A stretch of DNA of 64,000 nucleotides from Acanthaster planci (taxonomy: Eukaryota > Echinodermata > Asteroidea > Valvatida > Acanthasteridae): assembly GCF_001949145.1 (NCBI RefSeq), contig NW_019091551.1, forward strand, positions 233,716 to 297,715. The letters are read 5' to 3'. Numbering within the stretch: position 1 is the stretch's first letter; the number at the start of each line of letters is the position of its first letter. The notes beneath the pieces are model-generated. The model worked only from the letters and a program-made list of their open reading frames with translations, was not told where the DNA came from and made no database searches. Below, piece by piece: positions 1 to 13,112 of this stretch. The translations under genes were made by a program, and so were the position numbers.

Positions 1-590
1 GCCAGAAATTTTGTTCATGTTGCTTATGTTTACATTTTTGGAAAGTTTGTATTTTACAAATATCTAACCAAATACGATCGATCATCTTGTTTACTTGCAC
101 ACAAACATTGAGATGATTTGGATTTTGTGTATGATATGTAGCCATCTTCATGATGCCTGCCTCATTGCATTAATACTAGCGCCACATCAATCTGTCTTTG
201 TTCCTGATAAATCATGACTCTCGCATGTGAGCATATTTAATTTTAGGAATTAGCTATTGTTTGAAGGCCGTAAACAAGATGGCTAAGTACAGCAGTTTGC
301 AGTTGTTCATGTTTAGTGGTCCTTCTCAGGGTTTAGTAGCGTCAAACTTTACCTTCCCCAGTTCACTTTGAATGGGAAGAAATGGAAACCATAAAAATGT
401 GAACCGTAAATAGCGCATTCACTGATTTATTTTCAGTTAGTGACATACATGTACACGTAAGCCTAAAATTAAATTTTCATTTCAAAAAAATTCATTTTTT
501 ACTGGAAATTAAGATGAAAACATTACTCCCCCAACTTTTAAGGGGTCTGCAACTTTAGAAAAAAAATAAGAAAATAACCATACTCAAAAC

Positions 591-608
591 AATAATAATA
601 ATAATAAT
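591..608. repeat. (AAT)n microsatellite
   Basis: Six perfect AAT units, followed by a short T run. The tail of the SINE at 47.5 kb is also made of this trinucleotide (as TTA/ATT). This tract could therefore be the remnant of a SINE 3' tail, but no SINE body is recognisable next to it. Confidence 0.7.
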
Positions 609-1740
609 TTTTTATATGCTCAAGAATCTGGGGTCAGTAATGGTTGCTTTAAGAGTATAAACTCTGAAAGAAGTTTTATAGACTATAGATTTGGAACAAA
701 AAAATAAAGGTTTTATAAAATTTATTTTAGTATTTATATCAAGATTAGTTTTATTTTTTCCACTTGTAGCTGTATAGCCTCTACAAAAACCATGCATTCA
801 TCACACAGCCTTGTTTTAGTGAAGACAGCCCTTGCTAAAGAAGTGTTTATGAAGTGATGGCTAAGCTCTTGATCTTCACAGAATGCAACTTTGATGTAGC
901 GATTGTATGAAAGTGGCAATTGGCACTTACTTCGTGTGTTATGAATATATGAAGATGTCATTGCCAATTGCCCAATTAGTGGTGAGGGTAACAGGGTACC
1001 CACTTATGAAGAGGAAAACAAGCTAGATTTAGACAAATGGTTATGATGCACTATACCGGTACATCGACAGGATAAATATATGTATACACAGTGACTGTTT
1101 ATACAGCATAGTTGCACAGCATAGTAGTGTTTGACAGAATTAGGTTTATGTGAAATACATGCATGAATCTAGCATCAGCCCACCAGAACTCAAGGGAAAA
1201 TTGTGGGGGCGGAGGAAGATGGGATGGAAAATGGGGCCATTCATATGGCCTCCCAAAAATGGAGCCAATTTTATTTCAAACAATGAGAAGAAGGTGATAT
1301 TTTGGGGTCTATTCCATTTCCATTCTAACAGCATGTGAAAAGCCCCAAACTGTAGCCTCACCCTTCAGAAACATGAAGGGAACTTGTGAAAGTAAAAAAG
1401 TAACTTCCCTGATAGGGTTATTCACAGAATCTATTTCCTGTTTGTCATTCAGTAAAGCAGAAAGAATATCACATACATGTATGGTGTTGCTTTATTTGTT
1501 GGGATTCCTTTCAGTTGAAAGGTACCATCAAAGGACTTTTTGCTGTGAATTCGAGTAAATTCCAGTTTATGTATCACTAGATGCTCAAATGTATGTTGAT
1601 TTTGTAGCATTGATTTTGATTTTGATGCAAGAGTGTATTTAACACCTCTTCTCAGTTTTATTTTAGCAGATCAATTAGCCTGCATGGATCATACATGTAC
1701 ATCTATCTGTTAGGATGCAGCTTGGTTTAGCCTGAAGAAT

Positions 1741-1884
1741 GGATCTCAATATTTAGGAAACCTTAAATCGGTCAATATTTTAAAACAGATTGAAGGTTTA
1801 ATTTTCATTTGGGGATCTTAATATTTAGGAAACCTCAAATAAGTCAATATTCTAAAACAGATCGAAGGTTTAATTTTCATTTGG
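1741..1884. repeat. 72-bp tandem duplication, two copies
   Basis: Two adjacent units of 72 bp (1741-1812 and 1813-1884) both begin GGATCT(C/T)AATATTTAGGAA and end in a shared TTTAATTTTCATTTGGG. They differ by only a few substitutions, so the duplication is fairly recent. A short open frame crosses the second unit, but nothing suggests coding. Confidence 0.85.
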
Positions 1885-2081
1885 GGGAGAGGTCACTTTC
1901 CTACTCTGATCTTGATCTGTTGCTCAGTTTGTCATCTACCCCTTGGAAGCATAAAGAAATGGACAGTGGCATCCTTTTTGGCCTTTTTTGTTGCACATGG
2001 CTAGCAGATGGCTGACCGGTCATACAAACAAAAGCCATACCACTGACCACTAACTATTCAATGTAGGGGTCATTTTGTTGG

Positions 2082-2180
2082 AGGGTATGATCTCCAGAGA
2101 TAGCTCCAGAACTAGCTTGCTCCACCTGAAATGATTGTCATTTAAATGCAACTTGGCTCCATCTCTGGAGCTACACCCTA
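2082..2180. repeat. small imperfect inverted repeat
   Basis: AGGGT followed by CTCCAGAGAT on the left (about 2082-2101) is matched in reverse complement by ATCTCTGGAG..ACCCT on the right (about 2161-2180), with roughly 60 bp between. Related AGCTCC-rich sequence recurs at 2.63-2.79 kb. It may be a relic of a miniature element; no target duplication was identified. Confidence 0.35.
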
Positions 2181-4460
2181 CAATCCTAGCCATCCGAATT
2201 GGTGGGGCTAGCTCCACTTACAGCCTACACAGTAAACCCACTGCTTTTTGGTCCTCTGAATGCAGCTGATCATAACCAGCCCTGACACAACCTGCCACCA
2301 TTTGCCTCATTTAGTGGCATTCAAGTCTTTTTTGTTAACTATCCTGTGAATTCACACTTCTGAATTGTCGATAATCATGTTGCTATTCTTATTTTTTTAC
2401 TTAACATTCAAAACAATCTGCTTGTAATTTTTGTAAAGATGGAAAGCCAGTCCTTGTAAACCTCACCAAAACACAGATACAGTGCCTCTCCTGACTGGTC
2501 CAACTACAAGGAGGAAATTAAGGGATATCCAAGAAGTAACTGACACTTCATTAACTGTGTGTGATGCAGTGCTTAATACGTTTGAAGCCTGTTATTGTCA
2601 CATATAAAGCACATGGGACAGGGTGATAGGGTAACCTAGAAATTAGCTCAACTTTAACTCTAGCTCCAGAGTCCCAACTTAATATGAAGGGGAGCACATT
2701 TTGAACCCCAAATAACTCCCACTCAGTCATTAATTGGATTGGAGCTACCACTAGCTGAAAACCTGTCCTCCCTCTCAACATACCCTGACCCAGCACACAC
2801 TTATTAACCTACTGATCTCTTCTATGGAGCCTAATAATTAACCCTACTAGTCCTGATTTCAAGATTGGATAAGAAGCCACACAAGACTTCGGATTTTTTT
2901 AGCACTGAACAGATATCATAATGCGTCAAGAAGCATCATTTTTTTTTTTAGTCTTGTAGTATTAAAGTGATCATCAAGTTTATGGCCATTAGATTATGGG
3001 GCCATGTAATTTAGATGAGAAGGTTAGGCAGGTTAGCTGGAGGATCTGGTCATGGTTGATATTAAAGTGTTCTCTTTGACAGTAGGAGTGCATAATATTA
3101 AGTACATATATTGTTCCTAATATGCTGGTATTTGTGTTATTTGTGGCTCGGTGAAACTGATTTTTTAATTTCGTTTGAAGTTGACATTTCATTTTTGCTG
3201 TACTTCTGTTCACATGTAGGACAATAGAAAAGAAAAGAATTTCCTGCCATCAAATTTGCTTCGAAAGAATCAAATCTTATCTCTTCGGAAAAGGTAACTT
3301 AATAACCCATGGATGTCGAAAATGTGCAGCTTTACATGTATTCCCAGTGCTTGCCATGATTGCTGGAGGAACTTGATTGACAGTTTATGTACATGTAGGT
3401 TAAAGAAGCATTTCTTAATATTGATACTTGTAAGATACAATAAAAATTGATACTTTGGTAAGTGAATTGATACTGTGGGATGGAGGAGATATATGTATTG
3501 TATTGTGGGAGGTCCTGATTTCAAGGGGTCCTATTTTAAACATCCTTACCCTCTGCGGTAAGGATGTTAAGGATGTGGAAAGTTAAGTTTTTACTGATAT
3601 CTAAAGTTTGTGTACTTAGGCCTAGTTTACGAGGTATAAAAACATGCTACATTGCGGGGACAATCAGTATTCATTCCAGAATGTTTGAAAGTTTTAAGTT
3701 GCAATTTTTCAAAATCACTATTTGTGTATAAAGTGACAAGTGCTGTGTTTGCCACCAATTCCGACCCATTGAATTTGATAACACCATCTACTTAACATCA
3801 TGGGGCCATTGCATGTTTGAAAACTGCTTTCACTGGTCACACATCAAGTACTGTTGCAGTGTCACCCACCTCTGGGCAAGGGATACATTTGATCGTCTTT
3901 GCCATGGTCTCCTGTGCTTCCAACCCACAGAGGAGTGAATTTTGTGAATGAAGTTTCATTGTTTCATCAGGTGATTTCATGGGGAGAATTGTTAAGCCAT
4001 ATTTTCAGTTTACCGAATGCAGAGTTCAAAAATGTATATTATTTTCTGACAAGTAAATTATTGTCAAGGAAATAATCTCCATAGTAAGCACTAAAACATG
4101 TTTTGTCAGTGTTTGGAATTTATAAATGAATAAATGAAAGTGTGTTCAATTGAAAAAATTCGCCAATTTATTACTTTCATTTTCAGTGAAAAATAAACAT
4201 AGCCTTCCCGTTGAAAAAAAAATCCATAAAATACAGAGAAACTTTTGAGTGAAAACAAAAACCCCTGCAATCGTTCTATCTTTTTTTCTAATTTGAAATT
4301 TAAAATCTTAATAATATTTTGCGAGGTATACAAAGTGTTATTTCAAGGATGGATTTGCGCCGGGGAGATTAATTTTGGATTTTTGGCCTGCCCGATGTAT
4401 ATTTTAACTCTGTATACTCAGTGTATGCCTCTGAAGGCTTGTGAAAAAACCACAAGTGTA

Positions 4461-4531
4461 CTCGGGTAGGACTCGAACCCACAACCTCCTGCTTACTAGT
4501 GCAGACGTCTTAACCACTCGACCACCAAACT
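4461..4531 (-). repeat. tRNA-derived SINE relic (tRNA-like head)
   Basis: Read on the minus strand, this has a polymerase III A-box-like sequence (TGGTCGAGTGGTTAAGAC) followed about 30 nt later by a canonical B box (GGTTCGAGTCC), as in a tRNA. The anticodon arm does not fold cleanly: CTGC/GCAG encloses an 8-nt loop. The acceptor ends do not pair, and no long variable arm is present although the head looks Ser/Leu-like. A tRNA-derived SINE or tRNA pseudogene is therefore more likely than a working tRNA. The body on the minus-strand 3' side (about 4380-4460) has no recognised sequence. Confidence 0.65.
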
Positions 4532-6132
4532 TGCCGATGTCAGCTGGCTGGTTTGAATCAGATGTAGCAGGCGGTACCAGCGTCACTTCATTTGGCTTCA
4601 TTTGCACTCCGTACCTCCCGTACAATCTTCGGAAATAGGTCACGGTTTGTAATGGTGGCACGTTTGTGAGAGCATTGAAGATTGCTTTGTTGAGCTAAAG
4701 CCATGAAGGTTATTAAGTTGAAATAATTGTTTTTACATTGCCTGTGACCTAGGAAAGTTGATTGGGACATTAGTTGATATCTTGCATTTGTTTATTTTTT
4801 TTCAAATCAAAGGAAAAGCCTTATATCCTCAAAAACTAGTCTCTGGTGGATGCATGTACATGTACATGTATTTGGTGTAATATTCTATGTTGAGCACCAT
4901 CTAGGCCTACCTTGACTGAAATCAATCCAAATCCGATGTTGAACAAAGTTTTGACTATGAGGCTAAAATGCTCATGACAAGGTCACACTACTGTATGGTA
5001 AATCCTGTGTAGATCCGAGGGGGAAAAAGCTCATTCTTTTTGGAAGTTGAGGGAAAATACCAATCCAGAGCTGTTTGCAAGCTTCTTGTTGCACAAGGGA
5101 TCATAAGTCTGACTCTTGAGCTCCAGGGAGAAAACAGATCACTTACAAGCATGACAAAACGTCTCTCACATTTTGCATGATGCCCCCCGTCCCAGTGTTG
5201 TAAGTGTCGCTAATTTGCTGTCTTGAATTGTACTGCCCTTGTTGCACCATGTTTTGTGTGGATATCATCCTAATAGAAACTCCCTCATGGACAGACACTG
5301 AAAGGACGGTGGAAGAAACTTTAAAAAAAGGGAACAATTTGATGAAAAGAGAGACTTGGAGAATATTAAAAGAGCCTTAGGGAAAAGAGTACTTTATTGT
5401 GAAAATTCTGACAGGAGTCAAAAAAAGATATCACCAAAGTCTTGTGAGATTTTATTTTTTTCAGAGAGTATCGTTAGAATGAACTGCCCTTGGCAATTTT
5501 GTTTGGATTGAGTGGTTTGAAATTTTGTGAAGTTATGGGGGAAGGGTTCTGCTTCTGATGAAAATGAAACGCTCCAGGTAACAATGCAAACTTGTGGATT
5601 TCTGAGTAATATCTTCAGGAGCAAGGCTCATTGCCAAATTTTTGTCAGATGACACACAGTAAAAAGGTGGAGTCTCAAACATGCATGATGCCTTACTTTT
5701 GATCTGTTCCACAGTTTGCTCTTATTTGAAACAAGACCTGAAACAGAGGGTGAATACTACGGAAATTCAGAACATAATTGGAGTGAAATGCAATTTTTAT
5801 ATGTGCTAACTATTTTACATGTCTAGGAAACTCATGGTAGCTCATTATTTATGAAGGCAGCATTTAAAAGTAGGGTTGGAAGGAGTATCACCGATTAGAG
5901 TTCAATGAAATGGTTCTGTTCTATGTTTTTACCACTTGTTTGTATTTGGTAAAAAGTCAGTATGCCTGAAATGCACCAAGCATATACGTTTTTTAAGGTA
6001 GATGTCACTTGACAAGGGGGAAGATGCATTTGGGCTCCTTTATTCTCCTTCAACTTCATTTTTTTTTCTTGTCTTGTCTCTTAAACTATTTCTGTGATGT
6101 CACTCCTTTGTTCAAAGTGCAGATTATTTTTA

Positions 6133-7370
6133 CGAATCTACAGCAAACTAGAATCCTATCGAATCTACAGTTGTAGAGTCAGTCTCATAGATTCGTAACA
6201 AATCTACAGTTATTGTGGATTTGTATTGTAACGACGAGGAGGTTACCCACATGAACCCCCTCATTTCGATCAAAGTAGTTGTGACTAAAAGGTTGGGGTA
6301 GAGCATGATGGTGCTTTGGTGCCGTGACTCTGATTCTACTGGGCCTCGTAACAGGCATAGTGGGCATGCCCACACTCTGGCCATATTGTGTCTGTTTGCC
6401 TTTCTCCATAGAAAGTGACGTATAGTTAGCTACCTCTCGTGTTTTCAGGATCATTGCTTTATAAAGCAAGATTTTCTACAAGGATTTGAATTGTCTCTTC
6501 ACCTTTCAATAAAAAATAATCTTTATATGTTTTGGCCGCTTTTCTGTGTCTATGTTTTGCCCAGTCTTTCTCATACATGTATGTTGCATTAAAGTTTAAT
6601 TGAATTGACACAAACTCAGGTACATCTTCCAGATGTTCCAAGATTTGTCAGGATCTGCTCCCTGAGTATTCTGTCCAGCACATTTATCCCCGTTCATTTA
6701 TAACGGCTATCAAACACTCTAGTAGCATCATCTTGCTTAGAGAGTTAGCCTGTAAATTTTCTTGTGTTGTTAATTGTTGTAAAATTGTATAAGCAGTTTT
6801 AGGTGGCTATGCATGCTTTATAAAAATTCTCTGTTATTGTTTGGCTCCTCATTGTAATTTAAATCCAAGTTGCTCATTCTCCAAATGAAATAGCAATATG
6901 TAGTAAGTGGGAATTTCAGAAGGATTCATACATAAGAACATGTAAAAATCAGTGAACCTCATTTTGAGTGGTTTGTAAAGTGGTTTGAAAAGTGCATACT
7001 TTCATGAAGTTGATATAACATTCCAGTCCTAAATTTCATGGAGTCTTGTGGTGGTTTTAATCCGGAAGGTTCCCTGGGATGGCACATGTGTAATAATAAA
7101 TCCAAGGCACAAGAGGAAGAGAAGCGAGTATGTATCCAGCACTGACGGTGTTGACTGCACAAAGACTGTCAATGTTTCACGTAGCCAAAACCTGTGCATG
7201 TTAATGAATGGAACAAAGGTGTGTACTCAGGCTAAGGGTTAACAGCCAGAGCATCCCAGACTTGGGACTCCATGTTTATGCAACAATGGGAAACAGTTGA
7301 AGTCAGAGCATAGACTCAGAACTGTAGATTCGTGCAAGAATGGTCGAGGCGAATTAGCACCAATCTACAG
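6133..7370. repeat. cluster of CGAATCTACAG repeats in both orientations
   Basis: The 11-mer CGAATCTACAG occurs at 6133-6143 and 6160-6170. Close variants lie near 6200 and 7361. An inverted copy, CTGTAGATTCG, is at 7322-7332. The outer pair is in inverted orientation about 1.2 kb apart, which could be the ends or subterminal repeats of a non-autonomous DNA element. I could not find a target duplication or transposase. Confidence 0.35.
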
Positions 7371-10300
7371 TTCCTTATCCATTCTCTATGACAGAATCGC
7401 AATAATAATTTTTGACTCCTTCCCATGAACTGTTTATATTCCTTACAAAAGGGTTTGGGCATTGATTTGAAGTTTTCATCATTCCAAAATATCACATCTG
7501 CGAGACATCTTGAAAGTTTACTGGTACTGCCCCTGTTCTTAATGCTCTAGATGATTACTCAGACACCACAAACTGTTTTGAGTAATAAATTTGTCTTGCA
7601 GCTTTGGGCTCTGAAACCACAGGTATTCTGACCCTGTCCATATGTTTCCTTGTGTTGTCTTAAGAATTACACATAGTTCAAATATGTATTTTCATTGACC
7701 ATACCACACTCTATGTACCAGTTGTGGTAGGATACATTCCTTCAAAAATGACATGCAAAGAATAATTTCTGGTAGCATATTAAAATAAAATTGTACATGC
7801 TGCTACCAATTTGCTGGCAGTGCTCAATTTTCATAGTATGGTACCTAATTGCCTAACTGTAAAGTGCCATACAGTAATGACAAAGCAGTTTGGGTAGCAA
7901 CCAGAATGTGTTGGTGGGGGAAAACTTCTTTTGGTTTCTCAGAATCCTTGGAAAAATAACTAATTATTTATTGTCTCCAAGTATGTGCAAACAATGCACA
8001 CTGCATTCAGGGAGACTGTTAGGTCTGCCTATACATTGTACTTATTTGAGATAGATACATGAAAAGTATCAAGAAAACATGGAAAGGCATGCAACTAATT
8101 GTACTAATCTGACTTTGAAAATTTTGCACTCTGTATAGTTAAATGTATTGAAAATGATCTCCACAATGTTATGTGTTCTAAGTAATTTATTGCTTGTCTA
8201 AATTTCAGGGGTTTGGTCAGCGTTCTCCCCAGGATTTCAAAAGAGTGGGGAATTTCTATCCTTGTTCACTGACAATTTGCGAAGCCACAGCATGGGGTTT
8301 GATGCCCGCTGAAGGGCCTGAAACATTTTGAACTTTAGATGCTCTCTGGTGCATTCTAGAGCATTTCCTGAGCTTTTCATTAGATATTTCCCTTGGAAAA
8401 TGACAGATTTAAAAGTAACTAAGTGTTATATTCCAGTAATTAGTTATTTTCAACTTTTGTTTACAACGTGTTGACATTGCAAACAACTTAGTAAACAATT
8501 CTGAATTGGCAGGTGTTACAAAGCTCAAGTTTTAAAATGTCTTGTGACAAAATGTGATTGCCTCCCTCACAAAAGTGATCTGTCTAGTAAGTTATTGGCA
8601 TTTGCTGTGGTAATTGAAGCAAAATCAAGTTAATGTTGGAGCAGAGTATTCAAAGATTTTCATCTTCCCCAGTGCATGATGTGCATCATACTGGTAGGGC
8701 CTACATCTCTTATTTTATGATATATATATGCATCAAGTATTTTATTTCATAATGCACATAGCGCTTGGCACATGTTAAGCCACCTCACAGACTGCCTTGC
8801 TGACTGGTCACCGCACATGCACGGCTCGGTGGCAGCCTTTGGAAAATTCATTGCTCTGTTGTCAAATGCACCCATACTCACCATCTAAATCTCATTTTTT
8901 TCTAAGGTATTTCTTATCCAATTTTAGCAGTCAATAAAAAGGGCTAATATGGTTTAAGATATTTTCAGCCAAGGTCACAGGCCGTGTGTGGGATGTACTC
9001 AGGTTTTTTGCTTCTAAAATATTTCTTGTTCCTTACTGTTAAAGGTTTTTCAATATTTCAGACCTGGGTGTGCCAAGTGCCTCTGGTACTTAAGCAAGCA
9101 GGCACAACTCCAAAATGTAATCAGTTATTAGCCTACCTGTGCTGGTAAGCCTCAGAATGATGTCCCTGACACACAAAGGGAAAGACAACCTTTAATCCAC
9201 AATGTTATTTGGAGAGTAAACATTTGCTTAAGGGGAACAGAGATAGGAGGAGGACACAAAAGAGAAGAATTTGACAAATCTTTTAGCATCCTTGCGAGTG
9301 TGGACGTCATCACTCAGATCTTTCTCAAAAGCAAACGTGCACACTTGCTGGATTAGCTCCAGAGTTTGGTTAACAGCTTTGTGTTAGACATAACTTGAGA
9401 AAGCCAATTTCAGATTGTTATAGTGTTGACAAATTTTGTGTGCCTAGTTGATGCACAATTTTCTTTTCAAAATCATCCTTAAATGTGTGTTTCAGTGATT
9501 TTTGTAATGTTTCTCAACAGTAGGAATTAAAATGAGATTCTCTGGCTTTTCCAGAAAAAGTTCTTGAATATGTGGTATTTCGGTCTTGCCTGAAATTTGG
9601 TTGATTAAAACAGTCATTCGTTAATTCTTTGACTATGTAACACATAAAGACATTGTATAAATACATTCATTATACAAAATTTAACATGCATGTAAATGAA
9701 TAAATTTGAAAATCAGCTGCTTAATTTGAGGGTTATGGGTGTAATGATAGTAGGCCTGCACATTTGTGGATATTTTTAGAATAAAAATTAAAATTAGAGA
9801 TAAGTAAATTACCATGGCCCCATCAGTGACATCATCACAGTCATGATATTTTTCCCAAACCAGACAATACTGGTTGATCTCAACTACAAAACACTGGAAC
9901 AGTTGAAGCGGCATTCAATTTTAACTGAGTAGGTGTCTTTGCATAAATTTTACAAAGAAAATGTCAGTAGCATCAGTAAAAGAGTAAGAGAGGGTCGAGA
10001 TTCCTTTAATGGGAGGGGGGGTACATATTAAGCTGGGAACCCCAAACACAGCAGGTGGTGCCAACCAGTGAGGTTCCCTGACAGTTAACTTTACACAGGA
10101 ATGTAAGACATTTGTTGAAAGAAGCTTCATGACATATACAAAACACTGCCCTTTCTACTCACATTGCCTAAGACAAAAAACATTTATATGTTGTGGCTTT
10201 TGTTATTAAGTTTTGATCAACAAAGTTTTATCATTTTGAATAACATTATAAAAACAACTGAAAACTTTTGAAACAATGCAGTGGATATTAATTTGTAAGA

Positions 10301-13082
10301 CGACTCAAATTCTGGCATTTTGTTAGTGTTATGCATATGCAAATTTCTGCAAATTTGGGTGCAGATTGCAGACCCACCATTGGTGTACGTTGGATGGTCA
10401 GTGAAATTGGTTTTGTTAAACACTATGCAACTCTGATCAAATGAAATAAACTTTAAATGACATTTAAAGTCTTTCAGGCAATTCATTAGGACACCAAAAT
10501 TTGTAGAAATCCAAACTTGGTGTTTATTCAAAGCAGGGCCTACCAATAAATGATGATTCAAACTGCTCAAATCTGTCAATCAAATCTGCTGCACTTGTCA
10601 TCACTGGTTGATGGCAAATAGTGATATGTACTACACTTTGACAATGAGGTTACCACTTCCAATTGACGTTTTTTTGCCAGACTGTTGAGATGATCAAAAA
10701 GGTGTTTTCATCCGATGTTATGTGGATATATTCATAAGAATAGAAAAGCCCAAAGTTGGGTTATTCTTTTCCACTACATTGCAAATAGAATATGCTCATA
10801 AAAAAGCAGCAGAAGCTCATGCAAATGAAAGAAAAGGTGGTCTATCTGCTCTGAGCGGAACAAAAGAGGGCATGTTTTTTGGTACTCACTGCATAGGCGC
10901 GCCATGAGTATATGTGCGTTTGAAGCGGAGCACGATGAGTACGCATAACTAATTTAATGCGGCATGTATGGTCTTTGCGTACATGTAGAATGCATGCAAA
11001 ACCCGCTTGTAACCAGTTGTCTTTCTCTCGCCAATTGGGGGTGCACTTCAGCTCGGGCTGGATAAAATTAACCGATTAAACTGGGTATCACAGTAATTTT
11101 ACCACACAGTATTGCATGCGATACTGCACCAATCACCACCGTAAAGGGTGCCTTTGGCTGTGATGGAGATTATTTATTATTTGTTTGTCGTTCTGCTAAT
11201 GTGCCATAATGAAGGCAAATATGTAAAGCCAAACAAACGCACTTCCGCACATCTTTCCTTTTTACATGACTTTTTTAATGGTTACTCGACCCCCTGAAAT
11301 GGAACCAGGTATTGATGTTGGCAGGCACATGCCCAGGTACTTGGCACAGGCCTCGATGACAGCACTGCTTACGAAACAATATCACGAGATATGGGTTGCA
11401 TTTCGTTTAAGAAACAAAACAAAATGAAGCAAATTCATTTTGTTTCATTTCCATATTTACTGAAAATGAAGGACCTGGTACATGTAGTACATTTCTTGGT
11501 ACTGAATTATGCTTTATTTCCCCCCAAATTTTAAATATTTGAAGATGTGTTTGCAGTTTTGACGACTCTTCTGGGAACTCATACAAGATCAGTTAGCTCC
11601 ACTGATGATAGGGATCAGAAGTTTCAGTTACATGTTGGTGAGTTCCATAATCAACCAAAGACCAGCACTTCTGTCTTACACAGTTTTTTTATTTATTCAG
11701 AGCAGTTTTAGCACAAATAGTCTTATCACCACCTCTGAGTTATTCCCAGCAGAATTTATGTATACAAGTATGGCTTATAAGGAAACATAAAAAAACAAGA
11801 ATGACAGCAAGATGAAGATAGCCAAGTCCATGAGAGTTTTTAGCTTTCAAGTTGTAATATGTTTGTATGGTTGTTGCTGAATTTGTTACTGCAGCTTATT
11901 TGTCCTGCTATTGACCTTAAAGTGTCCAAACTTGTAATCAGCAGCTTGCATCAAATGAAATAATACATGCTAATGTTGGAGAAGGTCTGTTGATTCTCTC
12001 ACATTTTTGTCACAGAATGCTTTTTGGAAGGTTTGCTTTCAAGGTGTTTCTGAATTGACAAAATTGGAGGTAGTTGACATCACTTCCAAAGCAACACTTT
12101 TAGAAAATACCATAATGTGATGTTTTCCCTTTATGTACATGTACTATGCTCAGACACTAAACAAAGTCTTTTATAATGTGCCTTCCACTGATAAGAGAAG
12201 TTCCCTTTTAAAGAAATATTTAGCAGTCAATACATCACTATACCAAAAGGTTAAAAATTTTGTGTGGATTCAAAGTATTCTGTGGACAATGATCTTTTAA
12301 ATATGCTTCAAGTATTCTTTCCGTTAAGAAGAATGCCCCTTATAGCACAGCCTATGACATAATAGTATTCATGAATGGTGGTAACTTTCCCAAAGGTCAC
12401 TGTACTTTAACAATGCAGTACATACCCGTACATGTATTTGGAGCAGGAAGAAGAGTTCTTTATGTACACGTACATAATACATGTAGATGTATACTTTACA
12501 TGTACGTAACAAGCCAATGTTGAGTAATCTACAATAATATAGTCTGTCAAGTTGAAAAGTGCAGTGTAAATCTCACCGATCTTTTCAAAGGTCCTTGATT
12601 GAATACTGTTGTGATTAATGTGGTCTGCTGTGGTTTTTACTTCCCTTTTTCAGTTAAGAATTTTTTATTTTGGTGGCTTTGCAGTTTACCAAATTCCTGT
12701 TGCTGAGGGGATAGTTTACAGTTCGTTTGGAAGACATAGGCCTATCAATGGATTTATCTCATGCATCAATCTCTCTTTGATTGTGGTTGACAACAATATT
12801 TGATAATGACTACTGGCCTGTTTGGAATTTTCCCTATGAGATTTTGTAGAATGCATGTCTGTAAATAACAAGGCTGTCAGCATTACACAAGGCTTGTAGG
12901 AAACTGCAGGCCCACCATTCACTTGGCTTTGCATTAAATAGGGTCTGGCCACAATGGATGAGAGCGATAACTCTAATCTATGCATCGTTTAGGGATGAGG
13001 TGATTTTTTCAGTGCAGAGTGTCTGTACTGCAGTGGTTTCTTTTGTGCTTGGAGTAGGTTTACTAATAAAAAGGAATATATT

Positions 13083-13112
13083 ACATGTACGTGCAACCTT
13101 GCACATACATGT
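13083..13112. repeat. 14-bp near-perfect palindrome
   Basis: ACATGTACGTGCAA and TTGCACATACATGT flank a 2-nt centre, giving a 14-bp stem with one mismatch. It belongs to the ACATGTA-type palindromes common across the window. Confidence 0.6.

Larger units (their letters stand above)
1..4440. other. non-coding stretch, no gene seen
   Basis: AT-rich DNA with many stops in all frames. The short open frames show no recognisable domain and no paired splice signals that I can support. It contains the AAT microsatellite, the 72-bp tandem duplication and the small inverted repeat listed separately. It also has scattered ACATGTAC-type palindromes. If the PRDM transcript starts further upstream this could be intron, otherwise intergenic DNA; the sequence alone does not decide. 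Confidence 0.6.

Noticed and set aside
4461-4531. Functional tRNA gene
   Set aside because: Anticodon loop of 8 nt, unpaired acceptor ends and no proper variable arm; better explained as a SINE head.
10035-10078. GGGAACC...GGTTCCC inverted pair
   Set aside because: Seven-base arms only, with no further pairing; expected by chance in a window of this size.
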